Positions 47,284 through 60,514 of a stretch of DNA of 64,000 nt are shown here, piece after piece. Position numbers and translations under genes: made by a program. The notes below the pieces were generated by a model. That model was not told the origin of the DNA and ran no database searches. It saw only the letters and a program-made list of their open reading frames with translations. Origin of the DNA: Panagrolaimus kolymaensis (lineage: Eukaryota; Nematoda; Chromadorea; Rhabditida; Panagrolaimidae); assembly GCA_028622995.1 (NCBI GenBank), contig JAJQJQ010000010.1, forward strand, positions 5,208,001 to 5,272,000. Direction: 5' to 3'. How positions within the stretch are numbered: the stretch's first letter is position 1; each line of letters begins with the position of its first letter.

Positions 47284-49263
47284 ATGGCGGCTAAAGCTGT
47301 AAATAAAATAAAAGCTGCCACTGCACCTATTGCTTCTGTTTCTTCTCATATTCTTTATGGACCTAGTCATTTTACTTTTGCAGATACTTTAACACAGGTA
47401 TGATTTTTCAGTGATGTTTATGGGAATATAAAAGATAATATTTTTAGTTTATTGATAAACAAATTAATCCTAAAGTTGATGAATGGGAGAGAAATAAAAG
47501 TTTTCCTGCTAGACCATTATTTAAGGAACTTGGCAAACTTGGAATTTTTGGAGTTAATAAACCTATAGGTAAACCTGGATTTTGCAAAATAAAAGTTTCA
47601 AATGAAGCAATTTTAGAATATGGCGGTCTTGGATTAGATTTTTCATATTCCGTGGTAGTTGCCGAAACGATGGGTAAAATTAATTGCGCTGCTATTCCCA
47701 TGGCTGCAGCGGTGCAATCAGATATGGCCACTCCAGCTCTTTCCGAGTATGGTTCAGATTATCTCAAACACGAATTTTTGCTTCCATCAATGATGGGCGA
47801 TCGCGTGTCTTGCCTTGGAGTTAGTGAAGCTTGTGCTGGCAGTGATGTAGCTTGTAGGTGTGATTTTTAAATTAAACAAATATATGGTTTTTGCAATTTA
47901 AAGCAATTCAAACATCCGCACATTGGCATGAAGATGATTTAATTATAAATGGAAGTAAACAATGGATAACCAATGGACATCAAGCTGATTGGATTTGCCT
48001 TTTGTTAAACACAAACCAAAATTCATCAAATCATCGAAATAAAAGTTTAGTTTGTGTTAATCTCAATGAACCGGGTAAGAAACAAATTTTTTTTCACGGT
48101 CAATGATGTTTAATTTTTTTTTCAACTTTTTGCAGGAATAAAATTAGGACGACAAATTGAAAAATTAGGTATGCATGCATCAGATACAGCCGAAATTTAT
48201 TTTGATAGTGTTCGCGTTCCATCAAGAAATATTATTGGTGAAGAAGGTCGAGGATTTGTGTATCAAATGGCGCAATTCCAAGATGAACGATTGGTAGCTG
48301 TTGCAGTTTGTAAGTACTTTTTTCTAAAGTGTTTTTTAACCGCAAAAAAAAAGAAAAAACTAATTAGCGGAATTGATTCAAGTTGTAAACTTTAGTTAAA
48401 AATGAATTTGAGAAACGGGATAAAACACTTTGTATTATTTTTTTCTCGTCATAGCTTTCGCGTTATCACAAAAATAAGTTGATTTTTTACAAGGCGAAAA
48501 CGCTAATAATTTCTTAAGTTTTGTTATTAAAAATACATATTTTAAAATCGTTTTTTGTTATCAAGTTGATTTTCTTATTTTTAGCCGACATAAAAAAGTC
48601 TTTGATAATCAAAATCTAAATCCAACAAACTACAATTATTGATTTTTTATCATTCCTGAAATTTTTATCCTTCTTTAATTTTTTTGTTATTCTTTTTGCC
48701 TTAAGGAAGAAACGACAACCTGTTTTTTAATCTCAAACATAGCATTTGAGAAATAAAAAAATGATAACACATTTTTATTTATCCCTTTTTTTTGCAGTGT
48801 TAGAACCATTAAGCAAAGTTTTAAATATGACAATGGAATATACAAAGGAAAGAAAGATTTTTGGAGAACCCGTTATTAACAATCAATCAGTTAAATATAA
48901 ATTAGCCGAAATGACCACAGAACTTGAAGCAGTTAAATCATTATTATATCGAGCGGTGTTAGAAAAATTAGGTGGAAATAATGTTACGCCTTTAGCAAGT
49001 ATGGCCAAATTAAAAGCCGCTCGACTTGCAAGGGTTATAACAGATAATTGTTTGCAGGTAAATAAAAAAAATATGCATAAATTTTGAGAGAGAAAAATTA
49101 AATATATTTTTGTTTTTTTCAGTATTGGGGTGGAAATGGTTATACATGGGATAATCTCGTAAGTAGATTTTATCGTGATTTAAGACTTTTTTCCATTGCT
49201 GGAGGCTGTGATGAAGTTATGTTATCGATTATTTCAAAATATATGAATGAAAAAACAAAATAA
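47284..49263 (+). CDS. Acyl-CoA dehydrogenase, long-chain-like
   Basis: Predicted 405 aa. Exons: 47284-47397, 47448-47568, 47617-47853, 47904-48074, 48136-48309, 48798-49057, 49123-49263. Motifs run in the usual order: LGIFGVNKPI, GGLGLDFSYSVVVAE, CLGVSEACAGSDVA (substrate/FAD loop), NGSKQWITNG (FAD contact), GMHASDTAEIYFDSVRVP and QYWGGNGY near the end. The catalytic base appears to be Glu265 in FQDERL, the position used by long-chain and isovaleryl-CoA dehydrogenases; the MCAD position near the C-terminus has Gly. The enzyme would take two hydrogens from acyl-CoA in mitochondrial beta-oxidation and pass electrons to ETF. The N-terminus is short and basic, compatible with import. The 48-nt intron 47569-47616 is stop-free and in frame. 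Confidence 0.9.
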
Positions 49264-49438
49264 ATAAAAATAATTGCTAGCTGTTTTTTTGCTTTCAAAC
49301 AACAACAAAAATATTTTTTGTGTATAATAAAAAGCTTTATTTTTTAATTCTTTGAAATTTGCAATTTTAAAAATATTATTATTTTCTGTTTTAAGAAAAT
49401 TTAAAAAAAAAGTGTAATAAAATAAAAACTTGATTTAG

Positions 49439-49944
49439 TTAGTTATTTTCACTAAAATAATTTAAAACGCATTCTTTTGCTTTACGTTCTAATTTCTTTG
49501 ATTTGAGAGTTTTGGCTAAAGTTTGGTCCAAAGAAGGCAGATCAGTGGATGTGTCTTTCGTCTTTGATGATTGACTTTTATTAGACTCGATTTCGGCTTT
49601 GATGGTATTGGTTGTATTTGCGAGAGTGTAAAAAATTTCAAGAACTTTTGCATTTCTGAAAAGAGTGCTATTTTTTAAAGTATTTTTTCGCGTTTTCAAA
49701 CTAACCTCGCCATTCCATTATTATTTCCACCACCGGTAGAATACCTCAATTCATGATGATTTTTCCAAATTTCAGCTAATTTATCTTCAGTTTCTTTTAA
49801 TTTTATTGATTGTTCTTCCAATTTTTCACGTATTTTCCATCTTTCTTCCATTATTGTTGGTATTTCATTTTTTTGTCCAAATATTTTGTCTTTTCCCTTT
49901 CTTGACTTTATGAAGCGTGAATTCAGGCATTCATAAAATGCCAT
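49439..49944 (-). CDS. Small coiled-coil protein of unknown function
   Basis: Predicted 151 aa in two minus-strand exons, 49944-49706 and 49655-49439, joined in frame. Residues about 34-65 (EERWKIREKLEEQSIKLKETEDKL and on) form heptads of charged and hydrophobic residues, a likely coiled coil. A Gly/Asn-rich patch follows and the C-terminal half is Lys/Ser-rich. No signal peptide or membrane segment. I do not recognise a family. The size and coiled coil suggest a subunit of a larger complex, but that is a guess. It is tail-to-tail with the dehydrogenase gene. Confidence 0.55.
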
Positions 49945-52900
49945 TTCCGGAATAATTTTTATTTGTTTCTTTTTCTCTTTTTAAGTTTGTTCATTATCAC
50001 TTTTTGCATCTTTTAAAAATAACATTGTCTTTCATTTACTTGCTTTCATTAAACCCCTTGAGCTTTAATATTTAATTATTTTATTTCCAAAAATATTTTT
50101 TTCATTTATTCCCCAAAAATGAAAAGCAATTTTTCATAAAAGCGGTAGGTATTTTACAAAGAAGCTTTTGTTCCTCCAAAAACTTGACTTCTCTCCTTTT
50201 TCGGCACAATTTTTTAACAACTTGGAGCTGCAAACATAAAAAAATAAAAATAGAAAATATTATCCTGTCGCCCGTCGTCGGAAGCCGCGCGTCAACTTTT
50301 TATTTTCTCATTTTCTTTCAACAAAAAAAATATTTTTATGACTTTACAATCGGCTCACTTCTTCCTTTTTCTTGCAAGTTTTTATAGTGCCATGATCTTG
50401 CGCAATCTTTTTTCTTTTTTTAAAGTAATAAAGTTTTTTTCTTTCTATCTTTTTTTGGCATTGACTCATTCATGTGCTGTTTTGCCCGGGCAAATAAATA
50501 AAATAAAAAAATAAAAAAGTGACAAATAAACAATTCAAAAAAATTCTCACCGCCGTTTTTATTTGGTTTTATATCCAGTCATTCGTGAGTCGGCGAAAAA
50601 ACTGGCTTAAACCTGTAATCATCTTCTCGGGCGGCGTTCTCCCTCCTGTTGCAGACAATTCGAAAGCACGCTCAATTGGATCTTGTAATTGAGAGTTTTT
50701 TAGCCGCTGCTTCAAGAACAAGAAGAAGTGGTTGCTTGAACGCGGTCATGAAAAAAAGGCGCCACCATATAAAAAAAATGAATAAAGAAAGACTATTGCA
50801 GCATCATCAATTCGGCACAAAAATCCTTAACGCAGTGGTTTATTGTTTTATTGTTTTTTAAGATTAAAAAAACTGAAGGTTTTATGAGGAGAGAAAAAAA
50901 AGTGATGGCCTTTTTTATGGTAAGCCGGAAATAGATAAAAAAAACTGTAAAAATCTGAAGAAATTTATTATATTTTTATTTTGATTGAGATACATTATTT
51001 GCACCTGTTTTTGTTGAAGATGATTTTGGATAGCCAGAAGATACAAATGTGAATGACTAAATTCGCACAGTTTTAATGTTTTTTGTTGTTGATTTTTCTT
51101 TATTTTTTCTAAATCACCTGTGGCGATAAGATTTAATGAAGCGAATGAAATTTAGAAACAAATATAATGAAGAAACTTTTTTTATTTACATTGATGATCA
51201 TTTTATTTCTGCTTTTCTAAAAATTATTTACAGAAATAAAAAATTGAAAGAGAGGGAGAGGATTTGCTGAAGCGTTTGTATGTTTGTTATTCTTGTTATT
51301 TTTCAAGGACAATTGAGAGAGAGAGTCAAAAAAAGATAGACCGATCCATGCTCGGATTGTTCCTTTTTTCTTTATTTCTATTCTATTTTTTTCTTGTTTT
51401 AAAGTTGACAAAAAAAAAAGAAGAAGAGAGAGAAACAAACACGACCTTGTCACGTCAAAATGGTAGTAATAGGTACTGTAGAAAAAAAAGAAGACAAAAA
51501 AATGAGGATATTCAAACAACAATGGTGGTTGGTGGATCCTCGGAGCCATCGTCATAAAAAAAGGAAAGGAAGAAAACTATTGTTAACATAAAAAATTAGG
51601 TTGACACTTCTTCTTTTTTTCTTCGAAAAGTAGCATGCCACTGTTTTGTCATTTTTCTGTAGTCGTTGTTTCGGTTTAAAAACAAAAATAACAAAAATGA
51701 AAAAAGTTTTTTGTTTTTTTCTTTTGCAATTATAATTATTACTTTTCGTTGATTTTTAAATGTTTTTGAAAAAGATAACCAAAAACGACTGTTTTGCTTG
51801 CTGTATGTTTACCTTTTGGATTAAATTTAAAATTATTAGGTACTATGTATTTTATTTTTTTGTGTTGGTCCAACATCTTTGTCGTCGTTGTCACAACCTA
51901 AAACAACGTGAAGCGCTAAAAATTGTGGCACATGGAGAGACGATAGATAGATAATTGCTGGTGGTGTTTGTACTTGCGCAAAAAAAAAAAGTAAAAGCAG
52001 CTTCACTATACCGGAAACTTTGTCCCAAACTATGGTGGAAAAGAAAGTTTTACCAACATTTTAAAGCTACATCCGGCAATCAATTATGATACTGAAGAGA
52101 AAAAAAAGTAAACTAAAGTAAAATCTTTCCTTCTTTTATTTTTTGCAAGAGCTTTGAAGATGACAAAAGAACGCAAAGAAAAATTGAATATCATGTGATG
52201 AAAGAAAAAAACCTTAAACAAAAAAATATGAGAAACCTTTGCTCTCTTTTCCTCTTCTGTTTTATTACGGTAGGAAATGAAGTTTGAAAAAGAAAAATGA
52301 AAGAGAAGATAGACAACCTAAGGAAGTGAAAAATATATAGATTTTGTATAAAAAAAGTAAAGCTCCTTTATTGAGTATTTCTGACTTCCGGGTCGCTTCT
52401 AAAACTACAAGTGTTTCCGGAGTCGTCGTCGATAACTATTCATTTTTAAAATCCGTGACCGATGGCTATCAATCAAAGTTCCTTTTTAGGATGCTTTAAA
52501 ATTTTTCTTCTCAAAAACAAAAACTCATGTAATTTTTTTTCAAAATTTTTATAAATAAAATTTTTCTTATTTGAACATTACGATGCTGATTTTCAAAGAT
52601 TTTCTTATTGCATCCCATAAAAAATTTATTGGTAAGAATTTGAAAAAGGTGTGAAATTGTTTTAAGGGTTATACTTGCGTTATTCTTGAAGCATTTTTTG
52701 ACACGCGACTTATTATTGTTTTTTTTTCTTCGTTGCATCAAAGCAATTTTTGCCGGCCGATTTTATATTTATCCTGCAGGTACCAACAGCAGCAGCTTAG
52801 TTAGGCGGGAAGCGAGCCATGCACGAAAAACAATTGCTTCTTAAAATCCTCGAAGGTGAAAACTGACGACCCTTGCGGTAGTCAAATTTCTTTTGCATTG

Positions 52901-55900
52901 TTAGTTTTTTTGTCACAGTGGTCTCAGATTTTTTTTTCTTTTTTTGGTAAAAAACATGGACTCGCTTAGATCCAAAAAATCTATCTTTGAACAGCGTTTT
53001 TCCATTGTTGCTCACATTCGATCGAGATGCAACCATTTACCGTAGCTTTTTTTGTCTATTTTCTGCTCAGCCTTGCTTTTGCCAAAAAAGAAAAAAAGAC
53101 CTCCTGCCTTGAACCTAAGAAACATGTGTTAAACCGCAGTGGGGTGCCTAAAAATATGAGACAATGAATTTTTACAATTTCTTTATTTCTTTTTTCTTCT
53201 AAGAATTAAAAAAGAAAGTAAAGTCTTCATGGTTTACATCCATCCTGGAGGAGCGGCGCTCATGCTCAAAAGGTCAAAAATGCAGGTATGTCATTCAGCA
53301 GCACTCAATCAAGAAGAAGAAAAAAAAATAATAATTAAGGTTAAAAAATTGAGTGATGAGGCTGTTGGTTTTGGTTTAGGTTTAGGTACAGCCTGACTGA
53401 CGACGACTGACAGGTGGTTAGATTTTATTTAAAAAAAAATTAAAATAAAAATATTTCAAAAAGCAAGGACATTGAAATAAAAAAAATTTCAAGATTTTTT
53501 TAATTTCTGCAACTTTTTCTCTTTCTTTTTTTTTCAAAACGGTCTCAATTTTATTTTTTCCCATCGTTTATTTTTTAGTATATACTTGTTGACAAATTGG
53601 CAATATCATCATCTGTTGCGAAAAAAAATGTATAAAAATCAAAAAAGATCCCCGCAATGAATTGAATAAATGAGCCAATAAAATTATCGGTTGTAGAAAA
53701 AAAAACGAGTCTCCAACAAGCGAAAAAGGCAAGCAAGCAACATTTTGTACAAAGGTAGATAGATAGAAGAAAAAAAACAGTGAACCCCTTCTTTTTTTTC
53801 TTCCATTCATGGATCAAACAGGATACCGCATTCGTTCGTTGTTGTCTTTTTTATTTTCAAAAAACTCTCTCTGCCTGATTCTTCAAAAATGAAAAAGAGA
53901 GTCAATTTTCTTCTGCATCAGTTCATTCCTCACTTTTTCTCGTCGACGTCGTCATCGAAATGATCCAGTTTTGTTGTATCTATCTTTTCCTCTTTTTATG
54001 GTGAGAAAAAAACAAGAAGAATCAAACATTCCCTCACCTTACAGAAGAACTCTATATATCTTTTCTTTATTTTTTCTATTTTTTTCGATCAGATTCCTTT
54101 AAGAGACTTACCAAAGGCAACTATTTTTTTTATTACTAAAATCAATAAATCATTTTCAAAAAAAAATTAGCGCCAAAAAAACTTTACTGCTGAAGGAAAA
54201 AAACAATTGATGAAGTCTCCCTCTCTATTTTTTTTTTAATTCCATCTGTCATCGGTGAATAGAAACGATCAGAAGGAGGAAGAAGAAATAAAATATCGGC
54301 GAACGTTTCAAAAGTTTTTTTCTTCGGTAGCTTTTTTTCTCTGTTATTCTTCTTTTGTATTATATGGCGGCAGCATTACCTTTTATATATATTGTTTTTT
54401 CAAGCTTTGATATTTTAAAAAGGAAGCCGGCTCAGGTACGTTTTCCCATTCTTTTTTTCAATGCAGATGACTCTCGTTCATGCACGCGGAAAAATAGGAA
54501 AGAAAAGGAAAAAGAATGATCTGTCTCTTTCTCGATCTCCTTTCTCTGGATTGATACAGTATTAAATATATATGCAATGGATGGATGTTGATGAGACGCG
54601 TGCCGAGGAGGAGTGTATTAATACGACGACCTCAATTTTATGACGACAATAACGAAGAATATAACTGACTTGAGCTTCTACGCAAGCTGGTTGAGGTTTT
54701 TTTGTTCTTCTTTTTCTTTTTGTGAGAGATAAAATCTAAGCTTTAAAAAAAGTTGCGCAATATTCAAGAAAATAAGAAGAGAAAGGAGAGGATAATAGAG
54801 ATGCACCTGCGCCAGCCAAAACGACCACGTGCCTCAAGGTGTTAAAAAAAAAAGACTTTTTTGTTTTTAACAATTTTTTTGTAAAAATGAGAAAATGCTA
54901 CTGTAACAACTAACAGCCACTACTTCTCGCGACATTTATTCAAGTGACGAAAAGGACAAGAGTATTAAGTAAACAAAACGAGCCAATAACCAACAATGAA
55001 TGATTCTTTTGCAAAAATAAAAGGAAAAAGAAAAAATATAAAAAACATGGTAATGCAAAAAATAATGAAAACGATAAAAGATAATTATTAAACTTTATTC
55101 TTTTCAAAGAGCAAAAATTTTAAAAAATAAAATAAAATTTTTTCGAAAAAAAATACAACCATTTTCTTATTTTCCTTCTTCTTCCCAACTGGCAGGAGCA
55201 GCAGAAATAAAAAAATAAATAATGATGGAACGCAAATTTGTTTTTTTTAATGTTGTTGTTGTGGCCGACCGCCTGCCACGCAAATTATTGGCAATCACCT
55301 GCTAATGATACGGTAATTTATGTCAATTATATAAACACACACATACTTTTTTTGCCTTCCTTCTCTTGTTATTATTTTAAAATTGCTTTTGAAAAGAGTG
55401 TGGGCTGGATGGACCCTCCTTTTCTTTCCAGAGAGAAAAAGACGACAATATTTTTTTATTTTTCCACAAAATCCATGAAAAAAAGAAAAGAAAAATAGTA
55501 CCCTTTTTTATTTTTCTTTTTTTATTTCTTTCATAATAATAGAGAGTAAGAAATTCACCACCACACAAAAACTACCCTTCTAGATAGAAGGGTAAACGGA
55601 AGGAAGTGGTGAATGAGTGAAAAGGAGTACAGCCAAAAGCGGATGTTCAAGTCGTCGTCGAGTGAAGAGGAGAACCAACCATATATATTTTTCTAAAAGA
55701 ATGTTCAACAACCACGGTTTCGTTTGTTCATTTGATTTCTTTTATTCTTTTTTGCCAACTTTGAAATATATGTACTTAAATTAATTTATTTGTTAAAAAA
55801 GTAATAAAACTTTGTTTTATCAAAATATTTTATATTGAAATAAACAATAAAAACAAAAAAAATTTGTAAGCAAAGAATCGCAAAAGAACACCATTTTTTT

Positions 55901-57472
55901 ACTACTTATCATTGCATGAACTCATCAAACTCATCAAGTGCCAAATAATTGTGGTAATCCGAAAAAAAAAAAAAATAGTGCCATTCATCTTCCGGTTTTT
56001 TTTCTTCTTCGTCTCTGTCTTCTTTTATTTTGTTTTTGAAGGACATTTCACTCGCTCGATTCGAGGATGAACAATATCAATGCCGAAAGTATACAAAAAA
56101 TAAAAAAAAACTTCCATATATAAGTTTTCAAACCATAAATATACTCGTACTACTTCGTCATTCTTTTTTTATTTTATTCCAAGACAAAGGATTTTTACTT
56201 CAACCCAAAAAAGAATGAGGACCTACTACCGTCGTTTTCTTTTTTGTATGTATGTAAACCATCGGATTCTGGTGTTCTTTATCGGCGAAGAATTTTTTTT
56301 ACTTCCAAAACTTTTTTCTTTTTGTTACTTGGCCTTTTCAATAGGTTCAGGGTTGTACGGGGCAATTATGTTCCTGGAGGGCGTCGTCACCGCCATCGTT
56401 GTCATCTAAAATACGGGCTTCTCGCGCGTCTATGCATTCATGCTCTCGGAGGGCAAAAACATCAACCATCAACAACGGTGAGCTATTCTATATTTTCTAT
56501 TTTTTTGTCTTCAATGGAACCCCATGCTGTCGTGGATGTTGTCGAACGAGTGCCGACACTGTCGTGTGCATCATCATCACCGTTTCTTTCCCATCATTTT
56601 TTTTTATCGGACAAACTTTTTTGCCTTCCAAAAGAGAAAAAACGAGGAAGAGGGACGCGGAGGCGGGTCTTTTCTTAGTTAACGAATGGCTATCTTGAAA
56701 TATTTGGTACCAACGACTCAACCAATGAAAAAATAGGTAGACTTATAAAAATGGGGTGGAGCATAAAAATATCAAACAAAAATATACACCAACTTCACAT
56801 ATACACACATACAGAGGCAAAAATGAGCAGCAAAACATTGAAAGAAGACAACTGAAAAAAAACGAAGAAGAAAAAAACTACGACGCTTTTTTGTTTGAAG
56901 ACATCAACCGCACTTCTTCAACTTGGCTACCCTGTAATCCTTTTTTTCGCTTCTTCTCACAAAAATATTTATTCATTTTGAGATTCTTCTGTCTCTTCAA
57001 CTTGTAATTGCCGACAACACTGTGTAATTTACTCTTCTCTCTCTCTCCTCGTGTGTTAAACGATTTGAAAAAAAAATAATAGCGAGAAGAAGAAAAAAAG
57101 AGGGTTCAAATAAAATAAATTATTATTATCGTGTGATTGGAAGCGATTAACTCAAAACACGAAGAAGAAAGAAAGAAGTGGAAAACGAGCATAGCTATTT
57201 TCTTCTTCTCGGGCCATCATTATTAATTTGATCATAATTATTTTAACCATCCAACGCGTGTGTGTATATTTGCCGACGCCCGCTACATATTATTAATTGA
57301 CTTGTAAAGTAATTGCCTGGTATTAACAACTTTTCGGCAGGTTATTAACTCTCTCTCTATCCTTCCTCGATAATAACAAGGCATTATTATTACTTAATTG
57401 TTTGATCGTTGTTGTTGTAATTATTATTATTATTATTTGCCTCATTGCTGCTTCAGCCTGCCTCCAACGAAA
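49945..57472. other. 7.5 kb noncoding region upstream of the Distal-less gene
   Basis: Long AT-rich region without a supportable gene. GC-richer islands occur (for example 50570-50760, 54560-54660, 56340-56680), but their open frames are Ser/Phe/Arg-rich and match no family. A 62-nt two-part hairpin lies at 55553-55614. An AACG/GTGAGC donor-like site at about 56478 could mark a noncoding 5' exon of the homeobox gene. Large upstream regions are usual for developmental transcription factor genes, so cis-regulatory content is likely but not demonstrable by reading. Confidence 0.5.
55553..55614. repeat. Two-stem inverted repeat (hairpin)
   Basis: Outer arms ATTCACCAC (55553-55561) and GTGGTGAAT (55606-55614) pair perfectly over 9 bp. 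Inner arms TACCCTTCTA (55573-55582) and TAGAAGGGTA (55585-55594) pair perfectly over 10 bp around a 2-nt loop. The two unpaired strands between the stems are both 11 nt long. It could be a structured RNA, a protein-binding site or a tiny foldback element. Confidence 0.8.
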
Positions 57473-60400
57473 ATGTCAGTTGAAAAATCGGAGCAGCCAT
57501 GGGAAGTTGAAACAAAGCCATTCGTGGTTGATTTTTCTAATCCTCCAACAAATAATGGAAGTGGTAATAATGGTATAGTGGATTTAAATGGTTCATCTAC
57601 TCCAACCCAGCAGCAACAGCAACAAACTTCAAATGCTTTGGCAGCTCAAAATAATGCATATTCATCATATCTTCAACAACAGCAACAACAAGCTGTAACA
57701 GATTTCAATCGAGCTAGTTCGGGTGTTGGAGTATCACCATATTTTTATCCATCATCATTTGGCGCGAATAATTCTTACGGAACTCCACCCAACGCAGGAA
57801 GCTATCTTTATCAACAACCTTCAAGTTCACCTGAAAGTAGGCTTTTAATTTTTATGATTGCAATACCAATTTTTTTTTGTTAAACGTAAACCATTTTTTT
57901 GTTTGAAATTTTTATTTTGGGCTAGCCAAATCAAATAATTTTTCAAAACCCTTTTATAAAATTTTGAGCTTCTCGTTTTCAGGTTTCGGAACAGAACATA
58001 CCACAAAAATTATTGAAGGCAGTGAAGTAACTATTAATTCAAAAGGTAAAAAAACTCGTAAACCTCGAACTATTTATTCGAGTCACCAATTAAATGAATT
58101 ACAACGAAGGTTTAAACAAGCTCAATATCTTGCATTGCCGGAAAGAGCGGAACTTGCAAATACTTTGGGTTTATCTCAAACTCAGGTAAATCAATTTTTT
58201 TATTATTTCAAATATTTTTTGAAGAAGAAAAGCACTCGATATTTTTCTTCTTATTTTGCCCTTAAAAGTTGTTTTAACACTTACCAAAAGATTGACGACG
58301 ACAATCACTAAAAGGAATGAATGAAGTGTGCCATCGTTTTGTTTTCTTGATTTTTATGGACATTATTTTTTTGATTGATTACCGAGGCCATATTTTCTTT
58401 TTTTATTCTAATCAAACTTTGCATAACCTTGTCTTGTTTTTTTCTTCATTGTCACTTTTTTGATGACATTTTTTCATGATCATCGTCTCCAAAGTTTGGC
58501 GCGTTTTGATTACTCAATTTCCGTCACGTTTATTTTGTACTTGCCATATATTTTTTTTGTATCGACGGAGATAGATTCAAAATATGTTCTTGCATAGCAA
58601 TGAGACCACAATCTTTTTCTTATTTTTTTGTGTTTCTTATCGATGGCGCCAATCTTCTTGCGTCCATCCACAGTCTTTTACAAAAAAAAAGAAGAAGAAA
58701 GTCTTTTTTCGAAGGAAAATCATGCCGCGGCAGCAAAAATAGCAGCAGCAGTATTTTTTAAGGTGCTCTCCAGGCCCACCTGTCTATTTTTTTTTTGTCT
58801 TCTTCTGTGCCGTCAATCCTTGATATACTTCACCTGTCAAAATCATTCCTTTCCTTTCTCTTATTTTTTGTTGTTGTTAACCTTGCTTTTCAAAATCCAA
58901 ATCAACCTTATGCAAAAAAATTTGATTTTTCTTTCTCTCTTAGGAAATGCTAAAAGGAAAATAAAAAAATTATTTACCGACATATATTTTACCATCATTT
59001 TTTTTGACTATATACAAAAAATCAAGGAAGAAAAAAAGTGTCCTTCGATTCAATATATATTTCTTTTTATATTTCTGCGGTAAAAAAAATGGAATTCTAT
59101 TCTAAAAACCCTATGCATGCCTTTATTTGGTTTTACGCACTCATTTCTAAAATGTCTTCTTTTCTTTTTCTTTTTTTTGGATTACGATAGATTTTTTTGA
59201 GGAAACGAAACTTAAAACTTGAAAAAGTAAAGAAAGAAAAGGAGATAGATCTTTTCCCTTCTTCTATTCTCTATGCTCAATTTCCTTCCGTTTTAGCGTG
59301 GCTTTGGCGTCGTCGTCGTTGTTGTCGACCGACGAGGTTTTTGAGAATAGAAAAAAAATAGAAGAAAAAGCAATGACGATGCTGCTCAACGTCGTCGCCT
59401 TCGTCGGCGTTGAAGAACCATATGCACTTTTTTCTTCTTTAGTTTTTTCATGTTTTAACTTCCACCGTAATATTATAAAAATGAGAAGAAGAAAAAATAT
59501 GAAAGAAAAAAGTTTTTTTTCGTAGTCGAGCAAGCTTTGTTTTACATTTTTTACTTTACTTTTTTTAACTTTGGCGACGACGACAGTATCAACGACCTTT
59601 TTTCATTTTTTTCCATCTCATGTTTTTAAAAAAAGTTGATAATATAAAGCAAAAAACTTTATTTTCTTCAAGCTGCTATATAATTAAGGATGATTACAAC
59701 TTACACTTTTTAAATGCACTTACGTTTGTTTGCCCTTAAAAAATTAAAAAACAAAATATGCAAAATATTAAAAGTTTTAAAAAATGTGTTTTTGCTTCAG
59801 GTAAAAATATGGTTTCAAAACCGCCGATCCAAACAAAAGAAAATGGGTAAAGGCAATGGCGAACCTTGTACAGATGATGAAGGGGATTCAAATAAAGATA
59901 CAGAGATGAGTCAACCAAATTCAATTGCCACAAGTCTTGATGGAGGTGGTGGAAGTAATTTAAGTAACAATGCAACAACAACAGAAGAAAATCATTTACA
60001 TCGAAATAATAGTTCATGCATTAATAATGAAGTGGCTTCGGTTATTGCTTCATCTTCGACGCCAGTTAGTCTACCTTCAAATCTTATAAATCCTATTATA
60101 CCGATTGTATCTTCTCAACAACAGCAGCAACAACAAATTTTACAACAACATCAACAACAACAATCACCATTAGTTCAAGCTTCATTATTAGGTGTGGATC
60201 CTAATGTTGGAATAGATTGGTCCACACATATGCAACATCATATGAATATGTTACCAAGTATGGCAAATACCATTGCATCAACATCTCTTCCACCTCATTC
60301 ACATATGGCGGCAATGCAAATGCAACAAATGCAATTATCCCCTCATCAATTAGGCGCAGCAGCAAGTCAATTTACACCTAATGGTTTTACCGCTCAACCA

Positions 60401-60514
60401 TTTATGGATAAATATACTGAAAATGATATGAAATATTATGAACATCATATGGCTGCATCATATTATCAACCCACTCCATCATTAAATTATCATCCACCAC
60501 AGTATTTTGGTTAA
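57473..60514 (+). CDS. ceh-43: Distal-less/Dlx-type homeobox transcription factor
   Basis: Predicted 426 aa. Exons: 57473-57836, 57983-58185, 59801-60514. The homeodomain starts near residue 145 ([15 protein letters not shown]), continues with [21 protein letters not shown] and ends [24 protein letters not shown] and [12 protein letters not shown] are diagnostic of the Distal-less class, and Gln50-Asn51 are present. The intron after TQ splits the homeodomain at codon 44/45, the ancestral Dll position. The N-terminal region has Gln-rich runs; the C-terminal part is Gln/His/Met-rich and low-complexity. In C. elegans the single Dll gene ceh-43 acts in head hypodermis and dopaminergic neurons. 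It is nuclear. Large flanking noncoding regions (upstream, and a 1.6 kb intron) suggest extensive regulation. Confidence 0.95.
58186..59800 (+). other. Large intron inside the homeodomain of the Distal-less gene
   Basis: A 1.6 kb AT-rich intron with donor GTAAAT and acceptor TTGCTTCAG. No internal gene or element is recognised. Most other introns in the window are below 100 nt, so it may hold regulatory sequence. Confidence 0.6.

Noticed and set aside
52751..52785. Cluster of restriction-site-like words (GGCCGG, CCTGCAGG, GGTACC) resembling a cloning polylinker
   Set aside because: Flanks are ordinary host-like DNA on both sides with no vector sequence; coincidence.
56244..56678. 144-aa frame in a GC-richer island upstream of the Distal-less gene
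   Set aside because: Arg/Ser/Phe-rich with no family resemblance, and several alternative frames are equally open; more likely regulatory or 5' UTR sequence.
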